This document shows positions 32,756 through 41,507 of a DNA stretch of 64,000 nucleotides, piece after piece. The position numbers and the translations under genes are program-made. This stretch comes from an uncultured Clostridia bacterium. GTDB lineage: Bacteria; Bacillota; Clostridia; Christensenellales; Aristaeellaceae. The DNA is taken from the NCBI GenBank assembly GCA_934647305.1, contig CAKUFI010000004.1, forward strand, positions 1-64,000, written 5' to 3'. The notes under the pieces were generated by a model that had not been told where the DNA came from, made no database searches, and saw only the letters and a list, made by a program, of their open reading frames with translations. Within the stretch, counting starts at the first letter, position 1, and every line of letters begins with the position of its first letter.

Positions 32756-34345
32756 TTATTTGGCCAGGTAGGCGTCGATCTGCGCCTGAATGAAGGCGCG
32801 CACGGTCTCAAGACCCGCGGCCTGCAGCTTGGACAGGTAATCGTTGTAGACGGTCATGTAGCTCTCGCTGCCGCTGCCGCCGTTCCAGAGCTGCTCGGCG
32901 TACTCGGTCGTCACGGCGTTGATGTTCTCCACGTCGGTGTTGAGCTCGGTCAGGTCGACCGCCGCCATGCCGGCCAGCGCGCTGCGGGGGCGCTTCGGGT
33001 AGACCGTCTCATAGTAGGAGGCGGCGTATTCCTTCAGCGCGGCCGTCGTGGTCACGCCGCCGTCGCTCATGATCTTGTAGGTGTTGCCGACCGTCCAGTT
33101 GGTCATGTCATGCTTGGACTCGGCGTCGCCGCGGACGGAGGTATCCACCTGCAGCTGACCGTCCTTTTCGATGGCGCGGTAGTTGAACCAGCCGTATTCC
33201 TTGGCCTCTTCGGAGCTCTCCTCGAAGCCGTACACCAGCATGTTGATCAGGTCGTTGCCCACGGTACCGGGCTCGTCGTGCAGCAGGTTGAGCAGCATCA
33301 CGACGCGCTCGGGGTTCTTGCTGGTGAAGGGCACGGCCAGATAGGTCGCGGCGCTGCCGAAGCTGGAAATGCCGACGGGGTAGGTGCCCTCGCTGTCCAT
33401 CAGCACGGCCTTTTCAGCCTGCTCGGCGAAGGAATTGTTCTTCACGCCGCGCTCGTCCACCAGATCGATCCAGTTGGCGTTGCCGCCGAAAAGGTTGAAG
33501 GAGATCCAGCTGCCGTCCACGGACTGGCCCATGATCTGCGCGTCGGTGATCCAGCCCTTGTCATACCATTCGGCGGTGTGCTTGATCGCCGTCTGATATT
33601 CGGGCAGCTCGGTGACGTGCAGCGCGACCGGCTTTTCGGCGGTCATGTCGTAATAGAAGCCGCCGCCCAGCGCCTCATAGCCGCGCAGCGCCATCTGGCA
33701 CAGCTCCCAGCCGCCGGGCAGCCACGCGCCGCCCAGCTCCATCACGCCCGCGTCCAGCGCGGCCTGAATGGTCTGCTCCATCAGCTCGATTTCCTTCTCG
33801 GTGAACTTCAGGTTGGCGCGCGCCTCGGCGATGAAGTCGTCCAGCGGGAAATACTCATACAGGCGTTCGTTCATGCGCAGCGCCCAGCTGTCCTTCACCA
33901 CGGGCTGCACGCAGGGAATGCCGTACAGTTTGCCGTCCACGCAGATGGAATCATAGTCGATGGTGTAGGTGGCGCGCTCGGCGGCCAGGTTGGGCGCATA
34001 CTGCTCGATCAGCTCGTCCAGCGCGAGGATGTTGCCGTCCTCCACGTCCTGACGGATGGGCGTATACCAGCCCTCCCAGATGATGTCCATCGGCTCCTCG
34101 CCGGCGAAGAACAGACGCAGGTTTTCCGCGTAGCTGCCCACCCAGACGATCTCCAGCGTGGTGTTGGGCAGAACCTCGGCCAGCTTCTTGTTGAAGGCGG
34201 CCTCCACGTCCTTGGAGCCCTCCTTCTCGGTGCCGGGGTAGTAGAAGCGCAGCGTGACCGGCTCCAGTTCGGTCTCGGCCAGCGCCGCGGGCAGACAGGT
34301 CAGCGCGAGCAGCGCCGCCAGCAGCAGGGATACGAGTTTCTTCAT
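32756..34345 (-). CDS. Carbohydrate ABC transporter, extracellular solute-binding protein
   Basis: This 529-residue secreted binding protein belongs to the large LipO-type family used with LplB/LplC permeases. Its signal peptide is MKKLVSLLLAALLALTCLPA. The mature part begins VTLRFYYPGTEKEGSKDVEAAF and contains GKLYGIPCVQPV, typical of group 1 binding proteins. No lipobox cysteine is evident. It is the last gene of a three-gene minus-strand operon, with AAGGAGG before the ATG. The ligand is probably an oligosaccharide. No ATPase is encoded nearby, so a shared MsmX-like ATPase elsewhere is likely. Confidence 0.88.
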   Translation of the reverse strand: MKKLVSLLLAALLALTCLPAALAETELEPVTLRFYYPGTEKEGSKDVEAAFNKKLAEVLPNTTLEIVWVGSYAENLRLFFAGEEPMDIIWEGWYTPIRQDVEDGNILALDELIEQYAPNLAAERATYTIDYDSICVDGKLYGIPCVQPVVKDSWALRMNERLYEYFPLDDFIAEARANLKFTEKEIELMEQTIQAALDAGVMELGGAWLPGGWELCQMALRGYEALGGGFYYDMTAEKPVALHVTELPEYQTAIKHTAEWYDKGWITDAQIMGQSVDGSWISFNLFGGNANWIDLVDERGVKNNSFAEQAEKAVLMDSEGTYPVGISSFGSAATYLAVPFTSKNPERVVMLLNLLHDEPGTVGNDLINMLVYGFEESSEEAKEYGWFNYRAIEKDGQLQVDTSVRGDAESKHDMTNWTVGNTYKIMSDGGVTTTAALKEYAASYYETVYPKRPRSALAGMAAVDLTELNTDVENINAVTTEYAEQLWNGGSGSESYMTVYNDYLSKLQAAGLETVRAFIQAQIDAYLAK

Positions 34346-34374
34346 GGGTTTTTCCTCCTTATAAAATGTCTATC

Positions 34375-35259
34375 TTAACCCTTCGTCGAGCCGACCGTAA
34401 TCCCCTTGGCGTAGTACTTCTGGATAAAGGGGAAGAGGACGAACACGGGAAGAGCGCCGATCACCGCAAGCGCGTACCGCGTGGATTCGATCGGGATGTG
34501 CTCGGTCTCAAGCTCCATGCCCAGACCCAGCTTCATCAGCTCCTTGGCCTTTTCGGAGTTGGCGAGCATCTGCTGCAGCAGGTACTGTATGGTGTAGAGC
34601 TTCTTGTCACTGATGAAGTACATCGACGTGGTGATGTCGTTCCAGCGGCCGATAAAGCCTGAAAAGTAATTCATCATGACCAGCGGCAGGGTCAGCGGCA
34701 GCATGATCAGGAACAGAATCTGGAAATTGCCCGCCCCGTCGATCTTCGCCGACTCGATCATCGCCTTGTCCAGGCTGACGAAGAAGGTGCGGAACAGAAA
34801 CACGCTCCACGCCGACAGCCCCGGCAGCAGGTAGATCAGCACGTTGTTGCGCAGCCCCAGGTACTTTGCCTTGAGCACGTAATCGGCCACCGTGCCGCCG
34901 GAAAACAGCATCGTAATGAGCACGTACACCCGCCAGAAATCGCGTCCCCTGAAATCGGGCTGGCTCAGCGGGTAGGCCATGGCCATGGTGAGCAGGAGCG
35001 TGAGCGCCGGCTGCACGAGGCCCGTGCTCACCGTCAGCGTCAGCGACTGCAGCAGGGTCGCGCTGTTCCGCTCAAACAGGATTCGGTACGCCTCCAGGCT
35101 GAACCGGCTCGGCCAGAGGCGAAAGCCGTTGAGCGCGATGCTCTCCTCCGAGGAGACCGACAGGATGACCGCCATGTACATCGGATAGAGAAAGACGAAC
35201 GTCATCACGATGAAGAATACCCAGGCAAAGCAGGCCACGCCGTTTCGATTGCGATGCAT
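34375..35259 (-). CDS. Carbohydrate ABC transporter permease, LplC/YtcP type
   Basis: This is a 294-residue permease with six membrane helices. The EAA-type coupling loop reads ESAKIDGAGNFQILFLIMLPL. The protein ends in VKGITVGSTKG-like form, as is usual for LplC proteins that end G(x)VKG. It pairs with the LplB-type permease encoded 15 bases upstream. GGAGGGAG precedes the ATG. Confidence 0.9.
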   Translation of the reverse strand: MHRNRNGVACFAWVFFIVMTFVFLYPMYMAVILSVSSEESIALNGFRLWPSRFSLEAYRILFERNSATLLQSLTLTVSTGLVQPALTLLLTMAMAYPLSQPDFRGRDFWRVYVLITMLFSGGTVADYVLKAKYLGLRNNVLIYLLPGLSAWSVFLFRTFFVSLDKAMIESAKIDGAGNFQILFLIMLPLTLPLVMMNYFSGFIGRWNDITTSMYFISDKKLYTIQYLLQQMLANSEKAKELMKLGLGMELETEHIPIESTRYALAVIGALPVFVLFPFIQKYYAKGITVGSTKG

Positions 35260-35274
35260 GTCTCTTCTCCCTCC

Positions 35275-36234
35275 TCAAAACATGGCGCTTTCCGGGTCTA
35301 CGCGCCGGATCACGCCGTTGACCAGCAGCACCAGCGCCAGCCCGATGACCGACTGGAAAAAGGACAGCGCCGCCGTGAACGAGAAGCGGCCGGTCGTGAT
35401 GCCGTGATAGGTATAGGTGCCGATGACCTGCGTCGTCTCATAGAGCGCCTTGGAGTCCAGCGTCAGCTCGTAGAACGGCGAGACGCCCGAGGCCAGCACG
35501 GAGCCCATCTGCGTGATGAGCGTGATGGCCAGCACCTTGCTCAGCGCGGGAATCGAAATGTGTACGATCTGCCGCAGCCGCCCCGCGCCGTCGATACTGG
35601 CCGCGTCGAACAGCTCGGTATCCACGCTCAGCAGCGCCGCGAAGTAGTAGATGCTGGCCATGCCCGCGTCCTTGTAGATATAGGAAAGCTGGATGATCGT
35701 CGGCCAGTATTTCGGCTCCTTGTACCAGGACACCGGCGAAAGCCCCAGCGCCTGCAGCAGCTCGTTGAGCACGCCCCGGGCGGGATGCAGCAGCATCATC
35801 AGCGCGGCCGAAACCACCGTCCAGGACAGAAAGCTGGGCAGCAGCATGGCCGTCTGGAAGATGCGGTTGGCCATGCGCGACTTGATCTCGTACAGCAGCA
35901 GCGCGAACAGCATGCCCACGAACACGTTGAGCAGCGCGATGCGCACGACGTTGTACATCAGCGTGTTGACGATGATGCGCCGGCAGTCGATCGATTCAAA
36001 GAACTGCCTGAAAAACTTCAGCCCCACAAAGGCGCTGCCCGCAATGCCCCTGGCCGGCTTGTAGTCGATAAAGGCCAGATAAATGCCCGCCATGGGCAGA
36101 TAACTGAACAGAAACATCCAGAGCGCCGGAACCAGAAACATGGCGTAATATCCCGCCTGCGTTTTCCAGCCGCCCCCGCGCCCGAGGCCGCGCCGCGCGT
36201 GCATCATATGCTTTTCAACTCCCGTTTTCGCCAT
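35275..36234 (-). CDS. Carbohydrate ABC transporter permease, LplB/YteP type
   Basis: This is a 319-residue permease with six helices and a coupling loop DAASIDGAGRLRQIVHISIPAL. The start at 36234 has no clear ribosome-binding site. An internal ATG at 36207 is preceded by GGGAG, so the true protein may be nine residues shorter. It is the first gene of the operon and divergent from the YesN/YesM-type two-component genes, which probably regulate it. Confidence 0.9.
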   Translation of the reverse strand: MAKTGVEKHMMHARRGLGRGGGWKTQAGYYAMFLVPALWMFLFSYLPMAGIYLAFIDYKPARGIAGSAFVGLKFFRQFFESIDCRRIIVNTLMYNVVRIALLNVFVGMLFALLLYEIKSRMANRIFQTAMLLPSFLSWTVVSAALMMLLHPARGVLNELLQALGLSPVSWYKEPKYWPTIIQLSYIYKDAGMASIYYFAALLSVDTELFDAASIDGAGRLRQIVHISIPALSKVLAITLITQMGSVLASGVSPFYELTLDSKALYETTQVIGTYTYHGITTGRFSFTAALSFFQSVIGLALVLLVNGVIRRVDPESAMF

Positions 36235-36254
36235 GTTAATCAGATCACGGCTTC

Positions 36255-36282
36255 ATTGTAAACCATTTCATTCGCGCTGCAA
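36255..36282 (-). promoter_or_regulatory. Promoter of the sugar importer operon
   Basis: On the minus strand TTGCAG (36277-36282) and TACAAT (36255-36260) are 16 bases apart. Confidence 0.6.
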
Positions 36283-36336
36283 AGGATCAAAAGCATGACA
36301 TTTTGTAAGAAAATTTGCGCTTCCGTTCGCATCGCC

Positions 36337-36365
36337 TTGAATTCCCGTTCGGATTCTGATACCAT
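36337..36365 (+). promoter_or_regulatory. Promoter of the YesN/YesM-type genes
   Basis: TTGAAT (36337-36342), 17 bases, TACCAT (36360-36365), about 33 bases before the ATG. Confidence 0.5.
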
Positions 36366-36398
36366 GAAGGAGGATTCAGGAGAGAGGGAGGCGCGCGT

Positions 36399-37760
36399 AT
36401 GATTTCTGTCGCAATTGCCGACGACGAGGAAAAGATCCGGCAGGGGCTGGCGAACGTGCTCCGGGAGAATCTTCCGGGGATTGAAATCGCGGCGGTGCTC
36501 GAATCGGGTGGCGCGCTCATGGACTTCCTGAGAACGCGCGACGTGGACATACTGATTACCGACATCGAAATGAGCGGCGCAAGCGGCCTTGAGGTGCTTG
36601 AGTCCCTTCGCCGCGCGGGCAGGCGCACCCGCGTCGTCATCATCACGGCCTTTCAGCGGTTCGATTACGCCATGGGCGCGCTGGACAACCACGTGGACGC
36701 CTTCCTGACGAAGCCCTTCTCCACGCAGAAGCTGCTTGACGTCGTGGGCGCGCTGCTCGGCGAGATCCGGCAGGAGGCGGACAACCGCGCGCTCCGCGAA
36801 ACCAACGTCCGGGAAATGCTGCGCATGCTGTGCGGAACCGGCCGCGATCTGCCCGAAAAGCTGTTCCTGCTGGGCGAGACGCGCACGCTGGCCGACACGC
36901 CCTGCGCCCTTGTTTCGCTCGAAATTGCCGGCTGGGAGGCGCTCGACGGCCGGACGCGCGCCGCGCTGGACGCCGCGCTGGAGGCGCAGGCCGATACGAA
37001 TACCCGCGAGGCGCTCTGCGTCCCGATCGAGCGGCAGGACGGCGTCTTCCGCTTTCTGTTCTTTGCCGCGCAAGGCTCCGATCAGGAGCGCTATCTGCGC
37101 CTGCTGGAAAACACGCCGCGGCGCGTGTGCGGCCTGAGCGCGGAGCTTGCCGTCACGTCCTTTGACTCTTTGCCGCTCTTTCTGCTCTCGCGCCGCTTTG
37201 GCCAGGAGCTGGCCGCCTGGGAAAGGGCGCTTCGCGAGGGCAACCCGCATACCGCGCAGGAGCGGCTGCGCGCGTTTGTCCAGAGCCTTTCGGCCGATGA
37301 AGCGGCCGCGTTCGCGCGCCATCTGCGGCAGCAGGAAGGTCTGGCGGTGGAGGGCGAAGCCGGCGAGGACTGCCTGAACGCCCTGGAGCGCAGAAGGCTT
37401 GAGGCTGCGCCCGACGGCGGGACGCTGGCCGGCCGGGCGCGAAGGCTGATCGACGAGCGCTATGCCGATCCGCTTCTGTCCCTTGGCCAGGTGGCCGAGG
37501 CGCTGAGCGTGTCCTCCGCGTACCTCAGCCGCCAGTTCAAGCGCGCTCAGGGCGTCAATTTTACCGAATACTGTCAGACCATCCGCATGGAACGCGCCTG
37601 CGCCCTGCTGAAGGACACGGCGCTGCCCATCAACGCCGTGGCGGAGGCCGTCGGCTATCAGCGGGGCAGCACGGTTTACTTCCGCACGACCTTCAAGGCG
37701 GTGTACGGCGTCACGCCGCGCCAGTACCGGGAGATGTGCGCGAGGGAGGCGAGGCCATGA
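36399..37760 (+). CDS. YesN-type response regulator with AraC DNA-binding domain
   Basis: This is a 453-residue regulator. The receiver domain (1-120) has DDEEK near residue 8, phospho-acceptor D55 in LITDIEMSGASGLEV and K in FLTKPFS. A middle region of about 200 residues is family-variable. The C-terminal AraC domain shows two HTH motifs (LGQVAEALSVSSAYLSRQFKRA and INAVAEAVGYQRGSTVYFRTTFKAVYGVTPRQYR). Its stop overlaps the kinase start as ATGA. It probably activates the divergent importer operon. Confidence 0.92.
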   Translation: MISVAIADDEEKIRQGLANVLRENLPGIEIAAVLESGGALMDFLRTRDVDILITDIEMSGASGLEVLESLRRAGRRTRVVIITAFQRFDYAMGALDNHVDAFLTKPFSTQKLLDVVGALLGEIRQEADNRALRETNVREMLRMLCGTGRDLPEKLFLLGETRTLADTPCALVSLEIAGWEALDGRTRAALDAALEAQADTNTREALCVPIERQDGVFRFLFFAAQGSDQERYLRLLENTPRRVCGLSAELAVTSFDSLPLFLLSRRFGQELAAWERALREGNPHTAQERLRAFVQSLSADEAAAFARHLRQQEGLAVEGEAGEDCLNALERRRLEAAPDGGTLAGRARRLIDERYADPLLSLGQVAEALSVSSAYLSRQFKRAQGVNFTEYCQTIRMERACALLKDTALPINAVAEAVGYQRGSTVYFRTTFKAVYGVTPRQYREMCAREARP

Positions 37761-39478
37761 ACGTCCGCCATACCCGAAGCCGCCTGCGCCATTCGATCGC
37801 GCTGGTCGCCGTGGTGCTGCTGCTGGCCTGCGCCGTCGGCGGCGGCATATTCTACGGCAGCATGAACCGCTCCATACTCAAGCGCGTCAGCCAGACGGAA
37901 ACGGCCTATACCGATCTGCTGCTGAGCCGCGCCTCGACCCTTTTCGCGCAGCTCAAAAAGCACTGCTATATGCTCGCGGATCTTTCCGTACCCTACGAGG
38001 CGCTGTCCGACCGCCTGTCCACCGGCATCTGGACGCGCAGACTGACCGGCAAGCTGCTCGGGGGCGGCAGCGACTATATCGCCTATGTCCGCATTGAAAT
38101 GAACGGCCATACCTGGCAGGAAAACTTCGACGCGCCGAGCCTCGCGCCCGAGGACGCACAGGAGCGCTTCACGAAGCCGCTCGCTTCCTATTCTCTGCTC
38201 GATCTCTACGCCGAGGGAAAAGCCGCCTGGCCCTACTACCTGTCCTTCCGCAGCCGCGACACCTCGCAGGCCATCAACCCCATGAATATCGTCGTGGACA
38301 CGGTGAAGCTGGGGCGGCTGATCTTTTCCGAAAGCGATTCGGCGCGCCGACAGTACATTCTCTCCGCGGGCGGCGTCGTCCTGCTGTCCAATCGAGGCGC
38401 CGAACAGTTCATGTCGATCGGCGACCTCTGGCCCGGCCTGCCGGATCGATCAGGCGGCGCGAGCCCCTGCGTTTACGGCGACTACTACGTCTTCTTCAGC
38501 GAGCCGGATTATTACGGGATGTACGCTGTGACGCTCGTGCCGCGCGCCTTTTTCCGCGCCGATTTTTCACAGCTGTACAGTCAGCTGGCCATGATGATCT
38601 GCATCCTGCTGGCCATCGCCTCCTGCGCGGTGTATTTCATTATTCGCCTGTTTTACCGCCCCATCAGCGAATGGCTGCGCCTGCTGAGCCTGTACCGCAG
38701 CGAGGATCTGCAGAATTACGAGGACGAGCTGAGCTTTATCACCGGCAGTATTCAGCAATACGGACGGCTCATCGAGCAGGATTCAGCCTCCGTGCTGCAG
38801 CGCCTGACCAAGCTGCAGGAAAAGCAGGTGGCCGTGCAGCAGTATCAGATCCGCACGCACTTTCTCTTTAACATGCTGGAGAGCATCAAGATGATGTCCA
38901 TCGAGGAAATCGGCAGCGGCAACGAAATCGAGAACAGCATTGTGCTGCTCAACGAGATGATCTCCCAGAGCATGGAAATGGCCTTTATCATTCCGCTTTC
39001 CGCCGAACTGCGCATCACGCGGGAGTATCTCGCGCTGATGGACATCCGCTTTCCCGGGACGCGGGTGAGCTGGCAGGTGGACGACGCGCTGCTCGGCGAG
39101 CGGGTGTTCAAGTTCTCCTTGCAGCCGGTGCTCGAAAACTGCTACAAGCATGCCTTCGTCCATACCTGCGGCCGCGAAAAGCGCATTGACGTGGATGTTT
39201 TTGCCCGGGACGGCGATTTGATACTGCGCGTCGCGGACAATGGGGACGGCGTCGATCCGCAGGTGCTTCAGCGGCTCAACGCGGCCCTGCGCAGTGGAGA
39301 ATCGGACAGCGAGCAGGGGCATATCGGCCTGCTCAACATCCACTCGCGCATCTGTCTTCTTTTTGGCGAGGGCTACGGCGTGTTCTTCCTGCCCGCCGAA
39401 AGAGGCTCCTGCGTGGAGATCCGCTATCCGCTCAGCGGCGCAGTAAAGCAAGAGAAAACGTCCGGCGCCGGGCGCTGA
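37757..39478 (+). CDS. YesM-type sensor histidine kinase
   Basis: This is a 573-residue membrane kinase with TM1 near residues 16-36 and TM2 near 275-300, enclosing a large extracytoplasmic sensor. A His_kinase-type phosphorylation motif, IRTHFLFNMLESIK, carries H368 (families usually show PHFLYN; the proline is T here). The HATPase domain follows with LENCYKHAF, VADNGDGVD and IGLLNIHSRICLLFG. The start ATG 37757 overlaps the regulator stop and has GGGAGG seven bases upstream. It probably senses an extracellular sugar linked to the adjacent importer. Confidence 0.92.
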   Translation: MNVRHTRSRLRHSIALVAVVLLLACAVGGGIFYGSMNRSILKRVSQTETAYTDLLLSRASTLFAQLKKHCYMLADLSVPYEALSDRLSTGIWTRRLTGKLLGGGSDYIAYVRIEMNGHTWQENFDAPSLAPEDAQERFTKPLASYSLLDLYAEGKAAWPYYLSFRSRDTSQAINPMNIVVDTVKLGRLIFSESDSARRQYILSAGGVVLLSNRGAEQFMSIGDLWPGLPDRSGGASPCVYGDYYVFFSEPDYYGMYAVTLVPRAFFRADFSQLYSQLAMMICILLAIASCAVYFIIRLFYRPISEWLRLLSLYRSEDLQNYEDELSFITGSIQQYGRLIEQDSASVLQRLTKLQEKQVAVQQYQIRTHFLFNMLESIKMMSIEEIGSGNEIENSIVLLNEMISQSMEMAFIIPLSAELRITREYLALMDIRFPGTRVSWQVDDALLGERVFKFSLQPVLENCYKHAFVHTCGREKRIDVDVFARDGDLILRVADNGDGVDPQVLQRLNAALRSGESDSEQGHIGLLNIHSRICLLFGEGYGVFFLPAERGSCVEIRYPLSGAVKQEKTSGAGR

Positions 39479-39517
39479 GCTGTGTCTTTCATGATGTGAA
39501 AAAGTTTCGCGAAGGGA

Positions 39518-39546
39518 TTGCGCGGCGTGAAAGAACACGTTATAAT
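39518..39546 (+). promoter_or_regulatory. Promoter of the MATE exporter gene
   Basis: TTGCGC (39518-39523), 17 bases, perfect TATAAT (39541-39546). Confidence 0.75.
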
Positions 39547-39583
39547 GCGCGGAGAACCCTTTACGCAGAAGGAGGATTTCCGC

Positions 39584-40957
39584 ATGAAACGACTGCTGGC
39601 CGCCCTGAAGGATCTGCTGACCGCCCGTCAATTCCATCGCTCGATTTGCACGCTGGCCCTGCCGATGGCGCTCGCGGCGATCCTGTCCTCGTCGCTTCAG
39701 ATCGTGGACACGCTGATGATCGCGCGGCTGGGCGACGACGCGGTGGCGGCGGTGGGTCTGGCGAACCGGCTGACCTACGTGCTGTCGTTCTTCACGAGCG
39801 GCCTGGCCAGCGGCGCGGGCATCTTCACCGCCCAGTTTTGGGGCCGGCGCGACACGGACGGCGTAAGGCGCACCTTCACGCTGTCCATGCTGCTGGCGCT
39901 GCCGATCGCGGCGGCGTTCTGCGCGGTCGCCTGCCTTTGCCCGGAGGCGGTCATGCGCGTGTTTTCGAAAGAGGCGGCGGTGATCGAAACGGGCTGCGAC
40001 TACCTTCGCCTGGTGGGCGCGGCGTACCTGTTCCAGGCGGCGACGGCGGTGCTTTCGGCGCTGCTCAAGTCGACCGAGCGGCCCCGCCTGCCCCTGATCG
40101 CCAGCGCGGCGGGCATACTGCTCAATATCCTGCTCAACTGGCTGCTGATTTTCGGCAAGCTGGGTCTGCCCGCGATGGGCGCACGGGGCGCGGCGCTTGC
40201 GACGCTGATTTCCGCCGGAGTGGAGACCGCGCTGCTGGCCGTGCTCTCGCGCGCAAAGAACGCTCAGGTCAGCCTGAACCGGCGCAGCTTTCTCGCCCCG
40301 GGCGCGGCGTTTACCCGCCAGTACCTGAAGACCACCATTCCGGTGCTGTGCAACGACGTGGGCTGGGCGCTGGGCGTGGTGGCGACCACCTGGGTGTACT
40401 CGACCATGGGCACCTCGGCCGCGGCCGCAGCCAGCGTATATGAGACGATCAAGGCGTTTATCATCGTGTGCTGCGTCGCGATCGGCTCGGCGGGCGGCGT
40501 GCTGGTGGGCATGGAGCTGGGCGCGGGGCGCGTGGAGGCGGCCGAGAAGAACGCCTCGCGGATGCTGACGCTGGGCGTGGTGGCGGCGGTCGCGCTGTGC
40601 CCGGTGCTGCTTCTGCTGATTAATCCGCTGATGACGCTCTACGCGGACATGTCCGCCGAGGCGATTTCCAGCCTGCGCGTGATGCTGCAGGTGCTCTCGA
40701 TCCTGTTCTGGATCAAGATGTGCAACTACAACCTGATCAACGGCGTGCTGCGCGCAGGCGGCGACACCCGGGCGGCGGCGCTGATCGACGTGGGCTGCAT
40801 GTGGGCGGTGGCGGTGCCGCTGGTATTCGTGAGCGGCTATGTGCTCAAGTGGCCGCTGATTTATGTCTTCCCGCTGACCTTCATCGAGGACGCGGCCGTG
40901 GCGCTGCTGGCCTATCGCCGGTACAGGCAGGGTGTGTGGAAGCGGCGGCTGGTCTGA
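39584..40957 (+). CDS. MATE family efflux transporter
   Basis: This is a 457-residue, twelve-helix exporter of the MATE (NorM/DinF-like) superfamily, usually cation-driven export of drugs or metabolites. It shows ALPMALAAILSSSLQIVDTLMIARLGDDAVAAVGLANRL at the N-terminus and a mirrored second half starting at TTIPVLCNDVGWALG. The start ATG 39584 (MKRLLAALKDLL) follows AGAAGGAGG. It has its own promoter and terminator and is monocistronic. Confidence 0.92.
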   Translation: MKRLLAALKDLLTARQFHRSICTLALPMALAAILSSSLQIVDTLMIARLGDDAVAAVGLANRLTYVLSFFTSGLASGAGIFTAQFWGRRDTDGVRRTFTLSMLLALPIAAAFCAVACLCPEAVMRVFSKEAAVIETGCDYLRLVGAAYLFQAATAVLSALLKSTERPRLPLIASAAGILLNILLNWLLIFGKLGLPAMGARGAALATLISAGVETALLAVLSRAKNAQVSLNRRSFLAPGAAFTRQYLKTTIPVLCNDVGWALGVVATTWVYSTMGTSAAAAASVYETIKAFIIVCCVAIGSAGGVLVGMELGAGRVEAAEKNASRMLTLGVVAAVALCPVLLLLINPLMTLYADMSAEAISSLRVMLQVLSILFWIKMCNYNLINGVLRAGGDTRAAALIDVGCMWAVAVPLVFVSGYVLKWPLIYVFPLTFIEDAAVALLAYRRYRQGVWKRRLV

Positions 40958-41001
40958 GCGCCTTCTCCTTTTCAATTCCCCAAAACCTGCGTTTTGACAG
41001 A

Positions 41002-41034
41002 GAAACCCCGGCAGTCTGTGACTGCCGGGGTTTC
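41002..41034. terminator. Bidirectional terminator after the MATE gene
   Basis: CCCCGGCAGT (41006-41015) and ACTGCCGGGG (41021-41030) form a perfect 10-bp stem with a 5-nt loop. GAAA precedes and TTTC follows. Confidence 0.85.
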
Positions 41035-41084
41035 AGCTTTCGTTGACGAAGCAGGCAGAACCAGTCATAGCGCAGTCGGCCCTG

Positions 41085-41507
41085 CCGCCCCCCTCAGTCG
41101 CCTTCGGCGACAGCTCCCCTTTCAAGGGAGCCTCATGCCTGTGGCGCGGTTCGCGGAGGCAATGCCGACAAACGTTTTCCGGGCAAGTCCCGGAAAACCG
41201 GAGAAATTGGGAACTCGAACCTATGGTTCCCAATTCCGTGTGTTGTCCGGCGGTAGCCAGTGGGTGTCGGCCCTGCCGACCCCCTCAGTCGCCTTCGGCG
41301 ACAGCTCTCCTTTCAAGGGAGCCTCATGCCTGTGGCGCGGTTCGCGGAGGCAGCGCCGACAAACGTTTTCCGGGCAAGTCCCGGAAAACCGAAGGAATTG
41401 GGAACTCGAACCTATGGTTCCCAATTCCGTGTGTTGTCCGGCGGTAGCCAGTGGCAGTCGGCCCTGCCGACCGGCAGCAGGTGGCAGTCGGCCCAGCCGA
41501 CCTGCCG
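41085..41507. repeat. Tandemly duplicated palindromic repeat cluster
   Basis: Two copies of a unit of about 190 bases run from roughly 41085 and 41274. Each has a CCCCTCAGTCGCCTTCGGCGA block, the GTTTTCCGGG/CCCGGAAAAC hairpin, and a variable-stem hairpin (41203-41214/41226-41237; 41394-41405/41417-41428). Linkers with TCGGCCCTGCCGA cores follow. The last linker abuts the stop codon of the hydrolase gene at 41508. Confidence 0.88.
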
